Origin: Planctomycetota bacterium
GTDB lineage: Bacteria; Planctomycetota; UBA1135; UBA2386
NCBI GenBank assembly: GCA_020638735.1
Contig: JACKHZ010000016.1
Location: 6,510 to 70,509, forward strand
Reading direction: 5' to 3'
Length of the DNA: 64,000 nucleotides
Translations under genes and position numbers: made by a program
Shown: positions 44,858-54,529 of the stretch, one piece after another
Position numbering within the stretch: the first letter of the stretch is position 1
Layout: each line of letters opens with the position of its first letter
The notes under the pieces: generated by a model
The model's input: only the letters and a program-made list of their open reading frames with translations
Databases searched by the model: none
What the model was told of the DNA's origin: nothing

Positions 44858-47800
44858 ATGTTGCGAAGCCCGTCCCTGTCGCTGTTGCTGGCGACGCTGT
44901 CGTGCGCAGCGTCCCTGACGCAGAGCCTCTTCGCCCAAGAACTCGTCACTCAGAGCGCCGCCGAGCGCTGCGCTGCGGCGCTGCTGCGCGGGGACGTCGA
45001 GGCTGCGGCCGCCGCCGCGTCTTCCGCCGAGGACCCGGCCGAACGCGCGCGGCTGCAGGCCGCGGTGCTGCCGCCGTCGCAGCGACCGCTGGCGATGCTC
45101 GGCGTCGCGGCCCGGCATCGCGACAGTCGCGAGGCCGATCTGGCGCTGCTCGCCGGTGCTGCCGCGATTGCCGTGCGGCGCGACCACGGGCGCTCGCTGC
45201 CGGAGCTGCGTGACTGGATCGACTTCGAGGACATCCGGGACGACACCGACGATCTGGCGCCGGCGCCGCTGGTGGTCGGCCTGTGGCGTGAGTTGGCGTA
45301 CCGTCGTGAGCACGGCGGCGATCTGCAGCTGCTGGCCGAAACCGAACGACTGCTGCGTGAGGTCAGTGTGTCCCGCTTCGGTTTCGAACCGGTGCGAGTC
45401 GCGCCGACGACTCCTTGGGTGCTGCCCGAGCGCCGCGAGGACCTGCTGCTGCGCGCCTGGCGTCGGCAGCCCGGTCGCAGTGATTGGGCGGAGCTCGCGG
45501 ACCTCGGCCGCGTCGACGTCGAGCAGCACCTGCCGCTGCGGCGGCAGGAGCCGCTCGCCGCGCTGTCCGCCGGCGACTGGCTGGTCGAGCTGTCGTCGAC
45601 CTCGACCCGCTGGCGGTCGATGCGTGCCGTCGAGGTCAGCGACCTCGACGTCGTCGCGATCTACGACCGTCAGCGCATCGCGCTCGGCGCATGGCGTGAC
45701 GGCACGCCGGTCGATGCGGGCAGATGGTGGTGGCGGCGCGGCGGTGGTCAGGTGGGCGCTGGCGAAGTCGTCGAATGCACGTTCGCCGGCGGCTCCGTGG
45801 TGATCGTCGGCGACGACGTCCAGCAGCAGGTGACGAGCGGCGGCGAACTGTTCGTCGAGGTCGGCGGTCAGCGCGCCAGGGTTCCGATCGGCTCCGATCG
45901 CTGGTGGCACCACGTCGAAGGGCATTCCCGCTGGCAGGCCCACCTGATGGTCGATCGGCCGCTGTATCGGCCCGGCGAGACGGTGCTCGGGCGCCTCGTG
46001 CTGCGCGAGACCGTTGCCGACGGCGACGGTCTCGACGCCGTACTGACGAGTCGCCCCGCGGCCTGGCGTGACGTCGAACTGCGCGCGCTCGAGCACGGTG
46101 ACGAGGTGCGGCTGACCGGCCGCACCGACGCCGACGGTGTGTGGCGCTTCGAGGTGCCGCTCGCGGAGTGGGTGTCGACCGGCGCAGTGCCGTTCGTCGT
46201 CTACGCCGCGCGCGATGCCGACCCCGATGCCGACGCCGATGGCGTGCGACGTGCCGCGATCGTCTACCAGGGCCGGCCGTGCACGGTCGCGAGCTTCCGC
46301 CGCGCGGCGTGCACGCTCGATGTCGAGGGGCCGAAGCGCGTGCCGGCCGGCGACGACGCCGCGGTCGCGCTGGTGGCGCGTTGGGCGTCCGGCGCACCGG
46401 CGAGCGGGCTCGCGGTCGAGGCCGAGGTGCAGTTGTTCGGCATCGATGTGCGCACCGAGAAGCACTCGCTGGTGACTGGCGAGGACGGTCGCACCGTGCT
46501 CGAGCTGCCGCTGCAGCGCACCCGTGCGGCGCGCGCGCGCGCGACCTTCCACGTCGACACGCCGGACGGGCGCAAGCGGCACGTGTTCGACGTCGAGGTC
46601 GTGCAGCCGCCGCCGCCGACCACCGGCGGTGGCGACGGAGCCGTCACCAGCCAATGGCGCAGGCTGCGCCTGCTGCCGCCGGCATTGGCGATCGTCGGCC
46701 AGCCGTGCCAGCTGCGTTGTCGCGGCCCGGCCAACGGGCAGGCGCTGCTGGCGATCGGCCGCGGCACCGGCACGCGGCTGCGGCAACTGCAGTTCGACGC
46801 GATGGGCGAAGCGGTCGTCGAGCTGACGCCGACGCGCGCCGAATGGCCAGCGCTCGACCTGCGCGTCGCCAACGCATCGTGGTCGACCAGCGAGCGCGTG
46901 CCGCTGCTGCTCGGTGCGGCCAACGCGCCGGTCATCGAGCTGCCGCAGCGCGGCGCGCCCGGTAGCACGGTCGAGTGTCGGGTCGCCACCGGGGTCGCCG
47001 GCGCCATCGTCACCGTCGCGGTCGTCGACGAACGGGTGTTCGCGATCGCCGAGGATCGCACGCCGGATCCGGCGGTGGCGCTGCGTCCTTCGGCGCCGCA
47101 CGCGTCGTGGCGTCGCACGAACAGCGCCGTGGCGTTGGCGGGCGAAGAGCTGCTCGCGTCGCTGCTGGTCGATGGGCGGGTGCCGCCGGCCTGGTACGGC
47201 GGTTCGCTCGACCGCGGCACTCCCGCAAGCGGCGGACCGGCCAGCGCGGCCGGCGGGGCCGGACAGTTGCGCAGCGACTTCCGCTCGACGGCTGCGTTCG
47301 TCACGGTGATCGCCGATGCCGCAGGTGTCGCGGTGCTGCCGATCGCGCTGCCGGACGACCTGACCACCTGGCGCGTGACGGTGGTCGGGGCGACGCCGGA
47401 CGGCGCGGCGTTCGTCGAGCGCAGGTCGCTGGTGACCCGTCTGCCGCTCGCCGCCGAACCGGTGCTGCCGCGCGTGCTGCGGGTCGGCGACGCGGTGCAG
47501 GTGCCGGTCGTCGTCGATCGTGGAGAACACGCTGCCGAGGCCGTCGCGGTCGATCTGTCCGTGCGCAGCGAAGACGCCGCGTTGCTCGTCGAGGGCGGCG
47601 CGCAGACCGTGACCCCGGCAGCAGGGCGCGCCGCGACCGCGGCGATCACGCTGCGGGGCGCGGCCGCAGGGCCGGCGCCGTTGGCGCTGGAAGCGGTCGC
47701 CGGCGCGCTCGCCGATCGTTCGCGACGCGTGCTCGACGTGCAACCGGACGCGGTGGCGCGGCCGCTGTCAGCGGCGGCGATGGGCGAAGGCGAGGTCGTG

Positions 47801-50800
47801 CTCGAACTGCCCGCAGGCTTCGACGCCGACAGCGCGCTGTCGGTCAGCGTGCTCGGCGGCAGCAATGCCGCGTGGGCCGCGATCGAGCGCCGCCTGCAGG
47901 TCTACCCGTACGGTTGCGTCGAGCAGACGTTGTCGAAGCTGCTGCCGTTCGCTGCCGCGGCGCGCGGCGCCGTCGTGCACGGCACGCCGCCGCCGACCGT
48001 CGACGGCGACTTCGAACAGCGTCTGCGCGCCGGCTTCGCACGTCTGCGTCGGCTACAGCACGGCCGCGGCGGGGCGTTCTCGTTCTGGCCGGACGAGCCG
48101 GTCGACCGCGCGATGAGCGCGTTGGTGCTGCACGGGCTGGCGGTGATGCGCGATGGCGGCGTCGATCCGGCGCGCCATGGACTCACCTGCGATCCGAGCA
48201 AGGCGCCGTTCGCCGCCGCGATCGCGTCGCTCACCGCGCGCGCGGGGAGCTGTGATGGTGTCGAGCAGCTACTGGACGTGGAGCTGGCGGCGGCGTGTCT
48301 GCGCTTCGTGCCGTTGCACGCCTCGGCGGGGGACGCGTTGCGCGCCGCCCTCGCGGCCGAGCAGCAGTTGCCGGCCGGCCTGTTGGCCCGCAGCGGGCTC
48401 GCGTTGGCAGCGGCCGGCGACCGCGAGTCGGCCGAGCGATGCTTGCAGCGCCTGCGTGCGCGCGAACGCGTCGGCGGCGGCGACCTGACGCTGCCCGGCG
48501 AACGGCCGCTCGCGGTCCGCGCGCTGCAGCTCGAGTTGCAGCGGACGCTGCATCCCGACGCCGATGTCGCCGACGAGGTCGGCGCGGTGCTGCTCGGTTG
48601 CCTCGATGGCTACAGCTCGACGTACGAGCAGGGCGCGGCACTCGGCGCGTTGGCGCTGGCGCTCGAACGCAGCGAGCCCGGTGCGTTCGCCGCGCAGCTG
48701 CAGGTCGGCGAGGCGTGCCACGAGCTGCGGCTGACGCCCGAAGACGGTTACCGCGCCGAACGCAAGTTCGCCATGGTGCCGCGTCTCGCGGTGCGCGGGC
48801 CGGCGGGGCAGCTGCTGGTGCTGCGCGTGACCGGCCGGTGGCTCGAGGCGGGCTCGATGCACGAACCGTGGAGTTCGCCGCTGCTGGTGGAGCGCAGCCT
48901 CTGCCGCCGCCGCCCCGGCGCCGACGGCGCGCCGCCGCGCGGCGATGCGCTGCTGCCGGTCGATGGCGGCGACCTGCGCGTCGGTGAGCCGCTCCTCCTG
49001 CGCGTGCGCGTCAGCTCGTCGCGCGCGTTGCGCTACGTGGTCGTCGAGTGCCCGCTGCCGGCCGGCATGGAACTGGTCGGCGAGCCGGCGGCGATCGAGC
49101 GCTTCGACGACCGCATCGCCTGGTCGTGCGGCTACGTCGCGCAACGCTGGAGCGAGCTGGTGGTGCCGGTGGTGCCGACGCTGGTCGGCACGATGGCCTG
49201 GCCGCCGGCGACCGCGGCGCCGATGTACGCCGCCGGCGACGACGGCGGCACCGCCGGCGCGCTGCTCACCGTGCATCCGGCGACCGTCAATCCGACGCGC
49301 CGCGCCCAGGTCGCGTGCTTCCGCAGCTGGCGGCCGCCGGAGCCTCCGGCGCCGCGGGAACTGAGCGCGCGTGAGCAGTTCGACGAGGCCGCCGTGGCGG
49401 TCGAGAACGCGTTCGTGGCCGACGACGAGCGCGCGCTCGAGCTGGCGTGGGCCGCTGTCGTGGCGACGCACGCGCAGCTGTGCCGCCAGCGCGAAGCCGC
49501 GGCCGGGGACGAACGCGAACCCGACGACGATGGTCCGGCGCACGTGCTCGACACGCTGACGGACCTGCTCGAAGAGGAGCGGGGGCGCAGTGGCGCCGTC
49601 GGCAACGTACTGCGCCGGTCCGTGCACGCCGCGTTGGCGGAGCTGCAGGTTCGTGCGGTGCACGACGCGTTGCTGCAGTTCGAACGCGTTCGCTCGGACT
49701 ACCTGGACTGCTACAGCGCCGAGATCCTGGTGCGGGGCCTCGCCTGCTGGGCGGATCGCCAGGCGCGCGAGTCGCTGCTGGCGCGGGTGCTCGAACTGGC
49801 GATGGCGCGCGGGGTCTGGCCCGCCGACGAACTCGAGCAGGTGCCGGCGCCGGTGCTCGACGAGGAGTTGCGCGCGGTGTTGATCGCCGCGCTCGCCGCC
49901 GGGGCAGGCCCGCGCCTCGAGCAGGTTCTGGAGATCCTGCCGCCAGAGGACCTCGAGCAGCTCTCGCCGACCGTGTGGCTGGCGATGAGCGACGGCGAAT
50001 GGCCCGACCGGTTCGTGCGCCGATTGCTCGGCAGTGAGCTGGGCCGCGGCGAGCTGCGCCGCGTGCTCGCCGATCCGCAGCTGGTTGCCGAGCATGCCTA
50101 CGACCTGATCGAGCAGCTGCCGGAGGCGTGGTGGGACAATGCGACGCTCGCGGTGTTGCACGAGCTCGACGACTACCGCGAAGACGGCTTCGACGCGGTC
50201 GCACGTCTCGCGACGAGCCGGCTGACGGACGCGGAGCTGCTGCGCGAGCTGGGCACGACGGACGATGCGACGTGGTGCGGCACGCTGGCGCTGGCGTTGC
50301 GGCGGCGCGGCGTTCGCGACGTCGGCGATGTGGCGGTCGACGGTGACGCCGATCCCGAACGCAGCGCGTGGCTGGCGGTGGTGGCGCTGGGTGTCGACGA
50401 CGGCGCCGGCGCGGCCGAGGTCCTGGCCAGACTGCGCCAGCAGGAGGTCCGGCCCGATGCGCGCCTGGCCGAGCTGCTGTCCGAGATCCTGTTGCGCAGC
50501 GGTTCGGTGGCGCAGCTGGCGCCGATCGTCGTGCACCTCGAGTACTCCGCCTGTGCAGCGCTGTTGGCGCGGCTCGACCCGGCGCAGCGGCGGCAGCTGC
50601 TGGCGGCCGTCGAGTACCGGTTGGCGGCGTTGCCGCGCGCCGCCGACGAGGCCGACGGCGAGGCGTTGTGGAGCTATGCGCAGCGACTTGAACAACTCGA
50701 CGAGGTCGTCTACGTGCTGTGCGACACCGACGCCGGGCTCGCCTTCCTCGGACAGCGCACTGCGACGATCGCCGACGAGAGAGTGCGCGAGTCGGTTCGC

Positions 50801-50971
50801 GAACGTCGCTGCAGTGCCCTTGGCTACGATCCCGACACCGGTGAGCCGTGGGCGGACGAGCCGTGGCTGGCGCTGCTGCACACGGTCGCGCGCGGCGGGG
50901 TGTCTTCGACGTGGTCGGCGGCCGAACGGCAGCGCTACGACCGCTTGCGCATGCTGCGCGGTGTGCGCTGA
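44858..50971 (+). CDS. Giant alpha-2-macroglobulin-like protein with thioester motif
   Basis: 2037 residues from the ATG at 44858, with a signal peptide (LLLATLSCAASLTQSLFAQ). About residue 365 is the MG2-type start MVDRPLYRPGETVLGRLVL; the A2M domain follows (LRSDFRSTAAFVTVIADA, DDLTTWRVTVVGATPDG), and the thioester-region PYGCVEQTLSKLLPF puts the reactive cysteine near residue 1020. After the alpha-alpha barrel, the last 500 residues are a helical extension not found in E. coli-type A2M (about 1650). It may trap foreign proteases in the periplasm. No pbpC partner is next to it. Cys at residue 15 of the signal is not a good lipobox. Confidence 0.85.
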   Translation: MLRSPSLSLLLATLSCAASLTQSLFAQELVTQSAAERCAAALLRGDVEAAAAAASSAEDPAERARLQAAVLPPSQRPLAMLGVAARHRDSREADLALLAGAAAIAVRRDHGRSLPELRDWIDFEDIRDDTDDLAPAPLVVGLWRELAYRREHGGDLQLLAETERLLREVSVSRFGFEPVRVAPTTPWVLPERREDLLLRAWRRQPGRSDWAELADLGRVDVEQHLPLRRQEPLAALSAGDWLVELSSTSTRWRSMRAVEVSDLDVVAIYDRQRIALGAWRDGTPVDAGRWWWRRGGGQVGAGEVVECTFAGGSVVIVGDDVQQQVTSGGELFVEVGGQRARVPIGSDRWWHHVEGHSRWQAHLMVDRPLYRPGETVLGRLVLRETVADGDGLDAVLTSRPAAWRDVELRALEHGDEVRLTGRTDADGVWRFEVPLAEWVSTGAVPFVVYAARDADPDADADGVRRAAIVYQGRPCTVASFRRAACTLDVEGPKRVPAGDDAAVALVARWASGAPASGLAVEAEVQLFGIDVRTEKHSLVTGEDGRTVLELPLQRTRAARARATFHVDTPDGRKRHVFDVEVVQPPPPTTGGGDGAVTSQWRRLRLLPPALAIVGQPCQLRCRGPANGQALLAIGRGTGTRLRQLQFDAMGEAVVELTPTRAEWPALDLRVANASWSTSERVPLLLGAANAPVIELPQRGAPGSTVECRVATGVAGAIVTVAVVDERVFAIAEDRTPDPAVALRPSAPHASWRRTNSAVALAGEELLASLLVDGRVPPAWYGGSLDRGTPASGGPASAAGGAGQLRSDFRSTAAFVTVIADAAGVAVLPIALPDDLTTWRVTVVGATPDGAAFVERRSLVTRLPLAAEPVLPRVLRVGDAVQVPVVVDRGEHAAEAVAVDLSVRSEDAALLVEGGAQTVTPAAGRAATAAITLRGAAAGPAPLALEAVAGALADRSRRVLDVQPDAVARPLSAAAMGEGEVVLELPAGFDADSALSVSVLGGSNAAWAAIERRLQVYPYGCVEQTLSKLLPFAAAARGAVVHGTPPPTVDGDFEQRLRAGFARLRRLQHGRGGAFSFWPDEPVDRAMSALVLHGLAVMRDGGVDPARHGLTCDPSKAPFAAAIASLTARAGSCDGVEQLLDVELAAACLRFVPLHASAGDALRAALAAEQQLPAGLLARSGLALAAAGDRESAERCLQRLRARERVGGGDLTLPGERPLAVRALQLELQRTLHPDADVADEVGAVLLGCLDGYSSTYEQGAALGALALALERSEPGAFAAQLQVGEACHELRLTPEDGYRAERKFAMVPRLAVRGPAGQLLVLRVTGRWLEAGSMHEPWSSPLLVERSLCRRRPGADGAPPRGDALLPVDGGDLRVGEPLLLRVRVSSSRALRYVVVECPLPAGMELVGEPAAIERFDDRIAWSCGYVAQRWSELVVPVVPTLVGTMAWPPATAAPMYAAGDDGGTAGALLTVHPATVNPTRRAQVACFRSWRPPEPPAPRELSAREQFDEAAVAVENAFVADDERALELAWAAVVATHAQLCRQREAAAGDEREPDDDGPAHVLDTLTDLLEEERGRSGAVGNVLRRSVHAALAELQVRAVHDALLQFERVRSDYLDCYSAEILVRGLACWADRQARESLLARVLELAMARGVWPADELEQVPAPVLDEELRAVLIAALAAGAGPRLEQVLEILPPEDLEQLSPTVWLAMSDGEWPDRFVRRLLGSELGRGELRRVLADPQLVAEHAYDLIEQLPEAWWDNATLAVLHELDDYREDGFDAVARLATSRLTDAELLRELGTTDDATWCGTLALALRRRGVRDVGDVAVDGDADPERSAWLAVVALGVDDGAGAAEVLARLRQQEVRPDARLAELLSEILLRSGSVAQLAPIVVHLEYSACAALLARLDPAQRRQLLAAVEYRLAALPRAADEADGEALWSYAQRLEQLDEVVYVLCDTDAGLAFLGQRTATIADERVRESVRERRCSALGYDPDTGEPWADEPWLALLHTVARGGVSSTWSAAERQRYDRLRMLRGVR

Positions 50972-51162
50972 GCATGCGATGGGCCCGGCCGCGCGTCGGT
51001 GCGGAGCGCCAGCTCGTTCGCCGCCGCGCCGGGCGTGCGCACGGCGGGGTCATGAACGCGCCGAGCGCCGCCGCGCTGCCTGGCCCGTGAACGACCACGA
51101 TCGGCAGCGAACGCAGCGGATGCGATCCACGATGCGCCGGTCCCTGTCGGTATGCTGCGGCG

Positions 51163-52407
51163 ATGGTGTCGAAGGCGAGCGCGCTGGGGATCGTCATCGG
51201 CCTCGTGCTTGGAGTCGGCGCGGGCTTCCTGCTCGGGGTGTCGGGCGGGGCGGCCGCGCTCCCGCCTGAGCCGGGCGAACGCGGAGCTGTCGCTGCGGGT
51301 CAGTCGCCGCACGCGGCGCCGGCTGATGCGGCGAATGCGCGGGACGACGCGCGGCGCGAGCCGGTAGCGGCACCGGGTGGCCGCGAGGAGGCGCCGCCGC
51401 TGATCGGCCAGCCGCTGCGCGACTACGCGGTGGGGGAGATGCAGCGCGGGTGGCACAGCGTGCGTGCTGCGGATGCAATGCCCGACGAACAGGTCGGAAC
51501 GGCCATGGGGCAGTTCCAAACGGCGCTGCTCGCGCTGCCATTCTCGCTCGGTGAGCAGGCGGCGCGCGCGCAGGATCAGCTGGATGCCGTCACGGCGGCG
51601 CTGGCGTCGGGCGACGGTGTGCAGCTGCTGGCGAACCTGACCGGGGACGACGCCGACGCGGCTGCGCTGGTGCGCGATCGGGCCCGCTTCGGCCAGTTGT
51701 TCGCCGCGCGCGCCGGCGGTTCGGCGATCGCTGGCAAGCTGCGCATGGTGCGGGTCGACGATCAGCTCGACGACGGCAGCCTGCTGGCGTTCGGCGCCGG
51801 GGTGTTCCAGCTGTGGGACCTGATGCGCAACAAGCATCCGTTCCCGAGCGACGTCACGGTGCGCGGCGCCGGCATGGACGCGACGTTGCTGGTGCTCAAC
51901 ACGCTCTCCACCAGCGGTCCGTTGCGGCGCTTCGCCGTCGAGGACTGCACGGTCTTCGTCGAAGGGTACCTGACCGACCTGCGCTCCGAGCCGGCGCTGA
52001 TGGCGTTCCGCAACGTGCGCTTCGTCGGTTTCGACAGCGGCGGCGGCGCTTCGGTCTGCTTCGGCGTCGATCGCGCCGCGATCCTGGCGACCGACTGTCG
52101 CTTCGAGGGTGGCTATGGGCGGCATCCCATCGCCGGCAATCTGATCCGGGCCGATGGTCCATCGCTGTGCCGGTTCGAGCGATGCAGCTTCTCGCGCGTC
52201 GCCGTGCAAGACCTCGACGATCTGCAAGGCGCCTTCGTGCAGTGCACGATGACCGAGCTGCTGAGCCAGCCGCGGCCGACCTCGCAGATGACGCTCGAAG
52301 GCTGTCGCGTGGACGTGCTCACTGCGCAGCGGGCGCGCGACATCGAGTGGTTGCGGCGCGATCTGAACGAGCTGTTTCCGCAGTGGCGCGAACAGTTGAA
52401 CCGGTGA
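51163..52407 (+). CDS. Membrane-anchored protein with a beta-helix-like C-terminal domain
   Basis: 414 residues. A hydrophobic N-terminal helix (ALGIVIGLVLGVGAGFLLGV) is followed by an Ala/Pro/Arg linker, a helical region, and from about residue 205 short repeated strands (VTVRGAGMDATLLVLN, FAVEDCTVFVEG, FRNVRFVGFDSG, FERCSFSRVAV) that suggest a right-handed parallel beta-helix. No catalytic residues can be assigned. It lies 190 bases after the A2M-like gene, on the same strand, and might be co-regulated. Confidence 0.68.
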   Translation: MVSKASALGIVIGLVLGVGAGFLLGVSGGAAALPPEPGERGAVAAGQSPHAAPADAANARDDARREPVAAPGGREEAPPLIGQPLRDYAVGEMQRGWHSVRAADAMPDEQVGTAMGQFQTALLALPFSLGEQAARAQDQLDAVTAALASGDGVQLLANLTGDDADAAALVRDRARFGQLFAARAGGSAIAGKLRMVRVDDQLDDGSLLAFGAGVFQLWDLMRNKHPFPSDVTVRGAGMDATLLVLNTLSTSGPLRRFAVEDCTVFVEGYLTDLRSEPALMAFRNVRFVGFDSGGGASVCFGVDRAAILATDCRFEGGYGRHPIAGNLIRADGPSLCRFERCSFSRVAVQDLDDLQGAFVQCTMTELLSQPRPTSQMTLEGCRVDVLTAQRARDIEWLRRDLNELFPQWREQLNR

Positions 52408-52419
52408 GCAGGGTGCGTC

Positions 52420-53898
52420 TCAGCGCGGCTTGCGCCCCTGCCAGCTGCTGGTCGTGACCTGGACGTGGGAGCCGAACAGGGCCTTCACCGCGGCCTCGTC
52501 GATCTCGGCGACGTGCACTTCGAGTTGGCGCAGCGCCGGCGCCGCGGCGAGCGGGCGCAGGGTGTCGATGGTCAGGTCACCTGTCGCGCTGAGCTCGGCG
52601 AGGATCAGCGTGTCGAGCAACGGCAGCGTTTCGAGGCCCGCCAAGGTCACGACGTTCCTGCCGGTCAATCGAAGTCTGGTCAGCCGTCGCTGACCCGAGA
52701 CGGCCTCGATCAGCGCCGGTGTCACCTCGCCCCAGTATTCGAGGCGTTCGAGCGAGAGATGCTGCAGCGCGGCGGCGATCGCGCCTGCGACCTCGGCGGC
52801 ATCTTCGGCCACGAACAGGTCGCCGAAGATGCGGCGTTGGCGATGGCTGTCGAGATCGAGCGTGCGCAGGTGCCGTAGCTGCTGCAGGTGGGCGAAGCCG
52901 ACGACGGTCAGCTCGTGGCCGCGAAGCTGCAGTTCGGTCAGTGATTCGGGCAAGGCGGCGACCTCGTCGTCGCGCAGGTCGCAGCCCTGCAGGTGCAGGG
53001 TCGTGAGGTTGGGCAGTGTGGTCAGGTGGCGCAGCTGACCCGCATCCGGGCGCCAGAACGGAACGCGGTCGGCAGGGGCGCCGAGCGGTTTGCGTCCCCA
53101 CTGGGCGAAGCGCAGTTCTCGCAGGGAGCGCATCGACAGCAGCGCCTGCCAGCTGTCGTCGTCGAAGCCCTCGCAACTCGACAGGTCCAAGCACTCGAGC
53201 GGCAGCTTGGCAAGCCGGCGCATCGCCGCGGCATCGAGCGGGAACGACGTGAGGTGCAGCGCACGCAGCCGCGGTATCGCGGCCAGCGCTGCGAGCACTT
53301 CGTCATCGACGGGGGTGCGCGAACCGACCAGCGACATCGAGCGCAATGCCGGATGGCCGGCCAGCGGCTGCAGCACCGGTGCATTCACGACGACGGGGAA
53401 GGCGAAGTCGAGCTCTTCGAGATGCTCGAGGCGCGCCAACGGCTGGAGCAGGCGGGGGCGCGGTTGACTCCACCAGTCGCGAACCTGCGCCGCATTGCCG
53501 CGGCCCGCGTTGCCGAGGATCGCGGGCGCCAGGACCAGGCGTCGCAGTCCGGCGAAACGTTCTAGATCGGCGAGTCGCGCGGGGTCGGCAATGGTGAAGC
53601 GCAGGTTGGCCGTCGCCGCCGGCAGGTCGGCGAGCGTGTCGTCGTCGGCCTGCACTTCGGCGGGCAGCGGCTCGGGTTGCTGTGACGGATGCTGCATCGT
53701 CGGCGCGTGGCGTTCGCGCTGCTGCAGCGCGAGCGTGGCCGGCACCGCGACGCCGAGCAGCAGTAGCGCAGCGACCAGCCAGCGGTGCAGGCGTGGCCCG
53801 CTCGGCGCGGCAGCCGGCGTGACGTCACCGCCGCGCAACAACTGCCGCAGCGCCGCGTCCAACAGGCGCTGGTCGGCGGGGGACATTGTGTCGTTCAT
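52420..53898 (-). CDS. Membrane-anchored leucine-rich-repeat protein behind an ECF sigma factor
   Basis: 492 residues. A short cytoplasmic N-terminus (about 38 residues) and one transmembrane helix (HRWLVAALLLLGVAVPATLAL) precede leucine-rich repeats that fill residues about 100-480 (for example LRALHLTSFPLDAAAMRRL and LTTLHLQGCDLRDDEVAAL). Its ATG overlaps the sigma factor's stop by four bases (ATGA). By position and topology it could be a membrane-bound regulator of that sigma factor which senses ligands with its external repeats; no known anti-sigma motif is seen. Confidence 0.8.
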   Translation of the reverse strand: MNDTMSPADQRLLDAALRQLLRGGDVTPAAAPSGPRLHRWLVAALLLLGVAVPATLALQQRERHAPTMQHPSQQPEPLPAEVQADDDTLADLPAATANLRFTIADPARLADLERFAGLRRLVLAPAILGNAGRGNAAQVRDWWSQPRPRLLQPLARLEHLEELDFAFPVVVNAPVLQPLAGHPALRSMSLVGSRTPVDDEVLAALAAIPRLRALHLTSFPLDAAAMRRLAKLPLECLDLSSCEGFDDDSWQALLSMRSLRELRFAQWGRKPLGAPADRVPFWRPDAGQLRHLTTLPNLTTLHLQGCDLRDDEVAALPESLTELQLRGHELTVVGFAHLQQLRHLRTLDLDSHRQRRIFGDLFVAEDAAEVAGAIAAALQHLSLERLEYWGEVTPALIEAVSGQRRLTRLRLTGRNVVTLAGLETLPLLDTLILAELSATGDLTIDTLRPLAAAPALRQLEVHVAEIDEAAVKALFGSHVQVTTSSWQGRKPR

Positions 53899-54434
53899 CG
53901 CGAACCTCCGAGTCGTCGTTGGATGCAGTCGAACAGCGCCGAACGCAGCCGGCGCAGCGCGCTCTTCACTCCCTGCGCGCCGATGCCGAGCGCTTCGCCG
54001 GCGGCTTCGCGGCCGTCGCCGTCGCGATAGACCGCGTCGAGCAGCGCGCGGCTGCGCGCCGGCAGCGCTGCGACGCAGTGGCGCAGCGCGTCGACGTAGT
54101 CGCCGCCGGCACCATCGCCGCAGCGTTGCTGCCAGACGGCGTCGGCTTCGTCGAGCTGCTGCAGCGTCACGCCGCGCGGGCCGCGGCGTTGCCACAGCTG
54201 GCGCGCCGTGGTGCGCAAGAACGCGAACACCGCCGCCGGCGCCTCGGCGCGGAATTCTGGGCGGCGCAGCACCACCAGCATCGCCTCCTGCACCAGGTCG
54301 TCGGCGGTCGCCGCGTCGGCGCCGAGCGTGCACAGGTAGCGCCACAGGCCGTCGCGCAGCCGGGCCAGCAGCCCGCCGAGCTCCGCGGGCGGAGCCGGTT
54401 CTCGCGGCGGGTCGTGGCGGAGCGTGTCGTGCAC
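53895..54434 (-). CDS. ECF-type RNA polymerase sigma factor
   Basis: 179 residues. Region 2 contains LRDGLWRYLCTLGADAATADDLVQEAMLVVL near residues 25-60, and region 4 contains the helix-turn-helix AVYRDGDGREAAGEALGIGAQGVKSALRRLRSAL. Its architecture matches the other sigma factor at 16866, and both end in a short basic tail. The LRR protein is translationally coupled. It diverges from the TraB-like gene with 95 bases between, where its promoter must lie. Confidence 0.83.
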   Translation of the reverse strand: MHDTLRHDPPREPAPPAELGGLLARLRDGLWRYLCTLGADAATADDLVQEAMLVVLRRPEFRAEAPAAVFAFLRTTARQLWQRRGPRGVTLQQLDEADAVWQQRCGDGAGGDYVDALRHCVAALPARSRALLDAVYRDGDGREAAGEALGIGAQGVKSALRRLRSALFDCIQRRLGGSR

Positions 54435-54529
54435 CGCCCCAGGATCTCCGCACGGGGGCGCCGGGGTGCAGGAATCCGGCAGATCGTCGCGGCGAGCACG
54501 ATCGCTTGGCTCGCGCTACGGTCTGCGCC

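Noticed and set aside
42119..47743. 1874-codon open frame on the minus strand
   Set aside because: It is the reverse-strand shadow of deoC, the aldehyde dehydrogenase and the A2M-like gene, all of which show clear family motifs on the plus strand; its own translation is low-complexity Arg/His/Ala sequence.
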